Below, in pieces: positions 6,643-11,730 of a DNA stretch of 11,730 nucleotides (position 1 is the first letter of the stretch; each line of letters starts with the position of its first letter). The translations under genes and the position numbers were made by a program. The notes beneath the pieces are model-generated. The model was not told the origin of the DNA, made no database searches, and saw nothing but the letters and a program-made list of their open reading frames with translations. The DNA is taken from positions 1-11,730 of the forward strand of contig JANBTH010000756.1 of NCBI GenBank assembly GCA_027578815.1, written 5' to 3'. This stretch comes from Coemansia sp. RSA 1804 (lineage: Eukaryota; Kickxellomycota; Kickxellomycetes; Kickxellales; Kickxellaceae).

Positions 6643-8574
6643 ATGCGACTAAGGATAATACTATGCACGGACGAGCATGTCCAGGTGCACATAAATAACA
6701 TAAACAGAAGAGAAAAAGTCGAGGATGTTCGCGTAAAGGCAGCGCAAGTGTTGGAAGCAGAGTGCGGAAAACCGTTTGACCCGGAGAGATTGTCGTTCAT
6801 CTTTTCAGGCAAGCAACTGGCAAACGGGATGGAGCTGTTCCACTACGATGTGCGCCACGACGACTCGTTACTAACATATGTGCGGCTGGCAGCCAACGCT
6901 CTGGATGATGCAGTTCCAGATGATAATGCTATGACAGTAGACTCAGCATCAAAGGCGAAATCTGTAGTGCCAAATAGCCCCAGCATTGATTCGACAAGCA
7001 CCATGGAAGTGTCTCCAAGCGCTGACAGAAACCTCAACAGGGCGGATGAGAAGGCGTCGGCCAGCGATGCCGGCTTGGCAGGAAGCAAGGAGGAGCCAGA
7101 AGAGGTTGTGAACTGCAACCACTGCGCCAACACGATCCAATCCAACTGCAAGCATTGCGGATGCTACTACTGCGGACTCAAGGACGATGAGGAGCACACG
7201 CTTGCGTGCGACGAGTGTGGTAGTTTTTTCCACATGCGTTGTCTTCCAGAGCCGCTGGACAAGATCCCCGAGGGCGATTGGTACTGCGAGCTGTGCAAAA
7301 ACGATCACACTGGGATAATCGTAGGAGAGCAGAAGCTCGACCTGACAAAAGGACGCAAGGCCAAGATGCCGTCAGCCAAGCAGACAAGGAACTGGGGTGG
7401 CGGAATGGCATGTGTCGGAACCACAAAGACCTGCAACATTGTGCCCAAGGACCATATCGGCCCCATTCCTGGAGTGCGCGTTGGGCAGCTGTGGCGGTAC
7501 CGCATCAACGTCAGCGAGTCTGGAATCCACAGACCGCCGGTGGGAGGAATTGCTGGATCATCTACCAAGCCTGCGGTCTCTATTGTTCTTTCCGGTGGGT
7601 ATCCTGAGGACACTGACTGTGGAGAAGAATTTATTTATACGGGCTCGGGCGGGTACGATTTGTCTGGGAACAAGCGGATGGCAAAGGTGCAATCGTTTGA
7701 CCAGGAGCTGACTAGACAGAACAGATCGCTTGCGCTGGCGTGTGCTGCGCCTGTTGACGAGAAAAACGGCGGCAAGGCAAATGACTGGAAGCAGAGTTCG
7801 CCAATCCGAGTGTGCCGCTCGTTCAAGATTGCCAAGCTGCATCCAAAATTTGCTCCCAAGGAGGGAGTTCGCTACGATGGACTGTACCGGATTGTCAAGT
7901 ACTGGAAAGAGAAGGGAGTGAGCGGGTTCTATGTGTGGAGGTATCTTTTTAGACGCGATGATCCTGAGGCAGCGCCATGGACAGAGGAAGGCAAAGCCAA
8001 CATCCTGCGTCTTGGAATTCGCATGATTGGCGAGGATATGGACACTGCCAAGAACAGTGCAAGCAAAAGAAAGAGGGCTGGCGAGGCAACAGGCGGCAAG
8101 GGTGGCAGGGCTGCAAAGGGCGGGTCAAATGGCAGCAGATACATTTTCAAACCGACGCCAGAGCTCTTGGAGCTCATCCGACTTGACAAGGACAATGTGC
8201 GTCTGTGGAGCAACATGGCCGATTCGCAGTATGAGTCGGAGACTGCGTATCTGGAGGCACTGACGGAGAACATGCTGGTTTGTCCGATATGTCAGGAACT
8301 CACACAGCGTCCATGCACCACCAGCTGCGGCCACAACATATGTTGTGCGTGTCTGCAGTCGTCGATGAAGAGCTTTGGTGTACTGTGTCCAATGTGCCGT
8401 GGGGATATTTCAGACATGTCGGATGTGGATCTAAAGAAGCGGCTGAACCAGAATCTGGTGAATGTTCTGCAGGCGCTGATTCCGTCGTATGGAAAAGACT
8501 GGAAGGAGCCGGTGGTTGTCACAAAACCGCAGCGTGCAAGGCGCTCAGGCAAGACGGTCAGTGCTACCGCTTAA
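6643..8574 (+). CDS. UHRF1: UHRF1-like E3 ligase (UBL-PHD-SRA-RING), no Tudor domain
   Basis: UHRF1 binds hemimethylated CpG after replication and ubiquitinates histone H3 to recruit DNMT1. This 643-aa protein is one exon. Residues 1-81 are the UBL (FSGKQLANGMELFHYDVRHD, 54-73). Residues 158-221 are the pre-PHD/PHD with its Cys/His set. Residues 272-447 are the SRA: VGQLWRYRINVSESGIHRPP (280-299) and YTGSGGYDLSGNKR (332-345). The base-flipping pocket is intact (Tyr320, Asp323, Tyr332, Thr333), as are the finger residues Val300 and NKR 343-345. A basic KRKR (475-478) and Gly/Lys linker follow, then LIRLDKDNVRLW (511-522), a UHRF block before the RING (CPIC...CPMC, 547-585). Vertebrate UHRF1 is about 790 aa; the missing part is the tandem Tudor domain, replaced by a disordered linker (82-156). 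The ATG starts the UBL directly. Confidence 0.95.
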   Translation: MRLRIILCTDEHVQVHINNINRREKVEDVRVKAAQVLEAECGKPFDPERLSFIFSGKQLANGMELFHYDVRHDDSLLTYVRLAANALDDAVPDDNAMTVDSASKAKSVVPNSPSIDSTSTMEVSPSADRNLNRADEKASASDAGLAGSKEEPEEVVNCNHCANTIQSNCKHCGCYYCGLKDDEEHTLACDECGSFFHMRCLPEPLDKIPEGDWYCELCKNDHTGIIVGEQKLDLTKGRKAKMPSAKQTRNWGGGMACVGTTKTCNIVPKDHIGPIPGVRVGQLWRYRINVSESGIHRPPVGGIAGSSTKPAVSIVLSGGYPEDTDCGEEFIYTGSGGYDLSGNKRMAKVQSFDQELTRQNRSLALACAAPVDEKNGGKANDWKQSSPIRVCRSFKIAKLHPKFAPKEGVRYDGLYRIVKYWKEKGVSGFYVWRYLFRRDDPEAAPWTEEGKANILRLGIRMIGEDMDTAKNSASKRKRAGEATGGKGGRAAKGGSNGSRYIFKPTPELLELIRLDKDNVRLWSNMADSQYESETAYLEALTENMLVCPICQELTQRPCTTSCGHNICCACLQSSMKSFGVLCPMCRGDISDMSDVDLKKRLNQNLVNVLQALIPSYGKDWKEPVVVTKPQRARRSGKTVSATA

Positions 8575-8597
8575 AGACGATACGTTGAAGAAGATAA

Positions 8598-8609
8598 AAT
8601 AAAAATAAA
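8598..8609 (+). terminator. Polyadenylation signals of UHRF1
   Basis: Two back-to-back AATAAA hexamers (8598-8603 and 8604-8609) lie 24-35 bases past the UHRF1 stop. Cleavage would be expected shortly downstream, before or within the inverted repeat at 8634-8672. Confidence 0.5.
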
Positions 8610-8633
8610 ACTGATGTTGCATGTTTTCAACAG

Positions 8634-8672
8634 TTGACGCACATTCACGTTGTCGATTAAATTGTGCGTCAA
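8634..8672. repeat. 10-bp perfect inverted repeat followed by T8
   Basis: TTGACGCACA (8634-8643) and TGTGCGTCAA (8663-8672) are exact reverse complements around a 19-base loop, about 60 bases past the UHRF1 stop. A run of eight T follows at about 8679-8686. It may be a 3' UTR hairpin, a transcription-end element or a dimer-binding site. Confidence 0.7.
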
Positions 8673-8686
8673 ACGATATTTTTTTT

Positions 8687-9270
8687 GCTTGCAGACTAGT
8701 TGCCAAGAGCAATTATCTCTTGTCTGTTTCGCATTTTCTCCTTTGTTAGCAGACGCTGTATGGATGGAAATAAAGAGCAGCAGCATAAAACGATAAAGGA
8801 GGATGTAGAGAAGGAGGAGGCATGGCCATTGTTGTGGTTGTTGTGTGTATGCGTTTTTTTACTTGTTCAGCAAAGTTTGCCAAATGCTGAGCAGCAGAAG
8901 CAATGGGGAAGGAGAGGAGGAGAAAGAGAAAACAAGGGTTCACGCGTGGATGTAAGCCGTGCATTCGAATGCGTGCGGGAAAGGTGGGGGTGAAAGAAAG
9001 AGAGCAGATTGAATCACCGCTGCCAAGAGCGTCGGATAACGAACAGTCTTGTCGGATGACGAAGTGCGCCTTGTTGCTCGCGGTTTCCAGTACCAACTGA
9101 ACAGCACAATTGCCATGTCCATCAATATACACATTTTTCACTATAAAGATGCAAATGGCTACATACATGGTAAATGCACGCTTGGAATAAATAGGCAAAC
9201 AAATGCTGCTGTTTTTTGTTTTGTTGTTGTTTTTGTTGTTGTTTTGAACTCGTCGATATTGAATGGGTTT
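8687..9270. other. No recognised gene; ambiguous ORFs on both strands
   Basis: Purine-rich DNA (about 8800-9010) gives long open frames on both strands, including a 140-codon minus-strand frame ending at 8746. On the plus strand an ATG at 8760, a GTAAGC donor at 8952 and a TTTCCAG acceptor at 9090 would join in frame to 9091-9303 (134 aa, two hydrophobic stretches). None resembles a known protein. A TTG/GTT-rich microsatellite spans about 9209-9246. Confidence 0.35.
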
Positions 9271-9271
9271 C

Positions 9272-9338
9272 GGGCTCTCCCATCATCAAGATGCAAGCGC
9301 TAAATTGTGGATGAGAGCCCAGAGGAATTAGGGCTCTC
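9272..9338. repeat. Three-arm GGGCTCTC / GAGAGCCC / GGGCTCTC element
   Basis: GGGCTCTC occurs at 9272-9279 and 9331-9338, and its exact complement GAGAGCCC at 9313-9320 between them. The middle arm can pair with either neighbour (loops of 33 and 10 bases), so two hairpins exclude each other. The function is unknown. Confidence 0.6.
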
Positions 9339-9355
9339 TACAGTCAAAGATAATA

Positions 9356-9385
9356 AAAAAGCCACCACCGGCGGGGAAGCTTTTT
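9356..9385. repeat. Inverted repeat AAAAAGC...GCTTTTT
   Basis: A 7-bp perfect stem with a 16-base GC-rich loop (caccaccggcggggaa). Its left arm shares the 10-mer AAAAAAGCCA (9355-9364) with the next hairpin, at 9438-9447. Confidence 0.45.
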
Positions 9386-9439
9386 ACTATTGAAGGACGT
9401 TGCTAGCAAAAGTTGGTCTTTTTCCGTCACTAGGTCTAA

Positions 9440-9471
9440 AAAAGCCAAAAAGGAGAATCAAGGAGGCTTTT
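9440..9471. repeat. Inverted repeat AAAAGCC...GGCTTTT
   Basis: A 7-bp perfect stem with an 18-base purine-rich loop, followed by a T-rich run (9473-9478). It resembles the hairpin at 9356-9385, with left arms 83 bp apart. Confidence 0.45.
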
Positions 9472-9479
9472 CTTTTTTC

Positions 9480-10290
9480 TATTCTAGCAGCGGCATCAAG
9501 AGAGACAATTAGAGTAAATTAGACTAATATAAAGACAACCAGCGCAAGAAAAACAAAGCTGTGTTTTGACGGAACAATATTAGCGTTTCTCCTTTCTGTA
9601 ATTATTATTGATAGCTTTTGGTTCACAAGACACGGTTTTTCAGTGTCGATAGTCTATTAACAAGTAAAATAGCACAACAAGAATGAAAGACCACCTAAAT
9701 TATCTACTATAAACACATTTCAGTTATATTTTGCAGTTTTCGCTGTTTACAAAGAGCTTTTGTTGCTTACCCCGCGTTTTCCATGTCTCTTGGGCCTCTT
9801 TTTTACTTTTCCTTTCTTTGTGAATCAGCCAAATTTTGTATTGGCAATTCTGTGCCAAAGATATCTCATATAAATGCAGCACTTTATATTTCATGCAAGC
9901 CGTTCACTTTATTATTTTTCAAACTACCTTGTTTGTGATTGTGTTCCATATAAATCAATAAAAACGACAAGATATTCAATTTGTAGAGACTACTCTAGTA
10001 TATGAGAGCTTTAACGTATAATAGAAAGAGGGGGCAATGGAAAAGGAGAGTGAGAGTGGGAGATGTGCGCATCTTCCGGATCTGCTAAACAATAGCCTCT
10101 TTAATTTTACAAAGTTCCATTTCGGGAGAGAGGGGGATGAGAGATACGAAACTACCGCCGAACCTTGCAATTTACAAAAATAGACTATAGCGGGATAAAG
10201 AAGAGCAAAGAGCATTAGAATGGTTATTTCCGCAGCTAAATATATTTTCCATTTTCCATTCTTTAATTACCTTTTATCTGGCCAACTTTC
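9480..10290. other. Intergenic AT-rich stretch, nothing recognised
   Basis: I see no conserved protein, tRNA A/B box pair or rRNA sequence. The longest ATG-initiated frame is a 79-codon minus-strand ORF (9976-10215) with a hydrophobic start and no recognisable motif; I treat it as chance. A minus-strand ATG followed by a GTAAGC donor near 9781-9768 leads only to very short spliced products. A tandem ATTTTCC/ATTTTCC lies near 10243-10258. Confidence 0.5.
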
Positions 10291-10294
10291 TGCA

Positions 10295-10353
10295 CCGGTT
10301 TTGGGGAGTTTTGCTTCCAAAGCGTCAACCGGCTAGCCTTTGAGTTTGCTAGC
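10295..10353. repeat. Two adjacent hairpins (compact structured element)
   Basis: CCGGTT (10295-10300) pairs with AACCGG (10327-10332). Immediately inside it, TTGGGGAG (10301-10308) pairs with CTTCCAA (10314-10320) using two G-U pairs, over a short loop. The 5' arm is continuous and the 3' side has a six-base bulge, AGCGTC. A second hairpin follows: GCTAGC at 10332-10337 and again at 10348-10353. The G-U pairs would favour a plus-strand RNA. No coding sequence is nearby. Confidence 0.5.
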
Positions 10354-10499
10354 GTTAATAAAAGAACAATTGCAGAGGTCGATACGCCTGTATGTCGCTA
10401 GAACAGAGAACAGAGAACAAGAAAAAGAAAACAAAAAAGACCGTGATGAAGAGAGACATAAATGCCTAACATGTCACAGCCAAAAGTACAACAATACAT

Positions 10500-10539
10500 G
10501 GGAGGGGGGAGGGCGGACAGCCGACCCACCCACACCCCC
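10500..10539. other. G-run then C-run tract (possible G-quadruplex / i-motif)
   Basis: GGG-A-GGGGGG-A-GGG-C-GG (10500-10516) is followed by CCC-A-CCC-ACA-CCCCC (10525-10539), so each strand carries clustered G-runs. The tract also allows a GGGCGG/CCGACCC fold. It lies about 330 bp upstream of the TATA box at 10867. A TTG-initiated 127-codon frame crosses it but has no ATG near its start and low-complexity composition; I do not call it. Confidence 0.4.
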
Positions 10540-10866
10540 TTGTTTTTTGTCCTTGCCAGCCTTCTCCGCTCATTCTTTAATTCCTTGTCCTTTGTCTATT
10601 TTGGACAGGAGTCTTGTCGGCTTGGAAGTCCAGCCGATTCCAGGAACACTGCCTTCCCCCGAAACAAGCAGCAACCTTTCGTCCATTTGGTCGCCAGCAT
10701 TTTACGTTGTTGATATTTTTTGACTATATCCGCTTGCAAACATGAATCTGTGTAAAAAAAAATATATCCTCTTGTTTTGGTGCTAATGCTGGTTTTTTTT
10801 GGCTATCCAGTATTAACTTTTATTTCCATTCTGCTTCAACGTAATGGATACCTTTTGGATCAGCAA

Positions 10867-10873
10867 TATATAA
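10867..10873 (+). promoter_or_regulatory. TATA box of a right-edge plus-strand gene
   Basis: TATATAA is followed within 20 bases by a long pyrimidine-rich tract (about 10880-10990), the arrangement also seen at the left-edge promoter. Transcription probably starts in or after this tract. The sequence from there to the window end is mostly G-poor, like a leader. Confidence 0.5.
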
Positions 10874-11039
10874 CCCACCCCTTTTTCTCCCCTCTCGTCG
10901 CTCAATCTGTTCTTCTGTTCTCTATCAGCCTTTCACTCAACTCCAATTCCTCGTTTTATCCTTCAATCCCACCTTGTCCATTACATTTTTATTGTTAGCC
11001 AGATACACTCGGTCGCCGATCCACCTAGCATACTCCAAA

Positions 11040-11114
11040 CACATACTTTAGCGTCTTTTATCTTTATATTTTTTCTGCACATACTTTTCACCTCGAGTTT
11101 TGCACATACTTTTT
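11040..11114 (+). repeat. Three copies of CACATACTTT
   Basis: CACATACTTT starts at 11040, 11078 and 11103. The last two share TGCACATACTTTT and are 25 bases apart. They lie between the pyrimidine tract and the ATG at 11124, so they are probably in the leader or just upstream of a transcription start. Confidence 0.55.
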
Positions 11115-11123
11115 CCTTAAGCC

Positions 11124-11228
11124 ATGGCATTCACTCAGGATTCTCTGTTTTCTTCGGTTTCGGGCGACTTGTCTCTAATGCGTGACTACCCTTCCCCGCC
11201 AAGACCCCCATCCGACAACGACAATTAG
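11124..11228 (+). CDS. 34-codon ORF: upstream ORF or first exon fragment
   Basis: The first ATG after the right-edge promoter (GCCATGG context) opens MAFTQDSLFSSVSGDLSLMR and 14 more residues rich in Pro, Asp and Asn, ending at TAG 11226-11228. The composition looks protein-like, but no GT inside is a good donor, and the frame beyond the stop is low-complexity. Further short ORFs follow: 32 codons at 11296-11394 (ATGGCGGCCATGG context), 21 codons at 11479-11544, and one of 8 codons from 11522. The simplest reading is an upstream ORF in a long leader whose main ORF lies past the window. A good acceptor (ACATTTTTCAG, AG at 11691-11692) hints at a leader intron. I recognise no product. Confidence 0.3.
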   Translation: MAFTQDSLFSSVSGDLSLMRDYPSPPRPPSDNDN

Positions 11229-11587
11229 ATCCGCTGGTTTCACCTGACAACAACCTCTTTGAAAAAGAAAGAAAAACAGGAGGAAAGGGCAGGACATGGC
11301 GGCCATGGTGTGTGCCATAAAAACGTGGCCCACACATTGTATTGTTGTGTCCTTTCCCCCTTTTTTCGTCCATCATTCTGTCTGTTACAACTGACAACTC
11401 ATTCCACTCTCATCCAACTCACCCCAATCCATTCATTCCAATCTATCTTCATATCTCACCTCGAGCTGCTTTATTATCATGCACCTTCTCCCATTACCTG
11501 GCCATCCTATTCTCCAGTCCTATGAAACGACAATATCGTGCTAATTGATCGTGTGGACTCTTGCATTGATTCAAAACTCTTTTGTCA

Positions 11588-11610
11588 TTTGTGGACCCTT
11601 CTTCCACAAA
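11588..11610. repeat. 8-bp hairpin in putative leader
   Basis: TTTGTGGA (11588-11595) and TCCACAAA (11603-11610) form a perfect stem around a 7-base loop. An A/C-rich single-stranded-looking run follows. If this is a 5' leader, the hairpin could affect scanning. Confidence 0.45.
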
Positions 11611-11730
11611 AAACAAACAAACACAAAACCCCCCAAAAAAAGAGGAGTATTTCGCTTATCTTATTTTGCGACTTTGTGTGTACATTTTTCAGATTCTTAT
11701 TACCATGCTCATCAATAAATAAACAAATAA

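Noticed and set aside
8746..9165. 140-codon minus-strand frame with an internal signal-peptide-like stretch (NPCFLFLLLSFPIASAA)
   Set aside because: It is antisense to purine-rich DNA, which reads as Leu/Phe/Ser/Pro in any pyrimidine tract. One such frame is expected by chance in a window of this size, and no family resemblance is seen.
9976..10215. 79-codon minus-strand ORF with hydrophobic start
   Set aside because: The length is ordinary for chance in AT-rich DNA, and no motif or promoter arrangement supports it.
10340..10723. 127-codon plus-strand frame
   Set aside because: It opens with TTG rather than ATG, crosses G-run and C-run low-complexity DNA, and shows no domain.
1..11730. CRISPR array, prophage or bacterial operon structure
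   Set aside because: There are no regularly spaced repeats, no Shine-Dalgarno-led gene strings, and every recognised gene is eukaryotic.

Overview
The window looks like nuclear DNA of a fungus, probably an early-diverging one such as Zoopagomycota or Mucoromycota. The reasons are compact eukaryotic genes with few short introns, TATA plus pyrimidine-tract promoters, AATAAA signals, a COX7 with the fungal-type FQS...P...R.P pattern, and a full UBL-PHD-SRA-RING UHRF1 protein of the kind that goes with DNMT1-type maintenance methylation. The lineage is an inference; there is no rRNA or other marker here. Coding sequence has roughly balanced base composition, while intergenic DNA is AT-rich with long A/T, purine and pyrimidine runs.

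Layout, left to right. (1) 1-410: apparent start of a minus-strand gene leaving the window: TATA box 298-306, pyrimidine-rich leader, ATG at 129 and a perfect GTAAGT donor after 8 codons. (2) 949-1791, minus: unrecognised coiled-coil protein, with a tandem ACGCGA box upstream. (3) 2087-3229, minus: DPH7, the diphthine methyl ester esterase of the diphthamide pathway. (4) 3230-4555: AT-rich island with two diverged copies of a repeat about 0.9 kb apart, each preceded by a hairpin, one lying in a 238-bp TGTTG...CAACA segment that could be a solo LTR, and a doubtful spliced small gene between them. (5) 4556-5455, minus: GPATCH4-type nucleolar G-patch protein with a CAG-encoded polyglutamine tract. 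(6) 5456-5901: divergent promoter region. (7) 5902-6219, plus: a two-exon COX7A/COX7-like cytochrome c oxidase subunit, hidden from simple ORF finding by what appears to be a GC-AG intron. (8) 6643-8574, plus: UHRF1-like protein without the tandem Tudor domain. (9) 8575-10866: 2.3 kb without a recognisable gene but with several strong inverted repeats. (10) 10867-11730, plus: TATA box, pyrimidine tract and a long G-poor leader with repeated CACATACTTT motifs and several short upstream ORFs, probably the 5' end of a gene beyond the window.

The genes do not form a pathway; they are a mix of housekeeping functions (eEF2 modification, ribosome biogenesis, respiration) and an epigenetic factor. 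The most informative points are the hidden COX7A gene, the Tudor-less UHRF1 with an intact 5-methylcytosine pocket, the repeat/hairpin island at 3.37-4.43 kb, and the cluster of structured intergenic elements at 8.6-10.35 kb.
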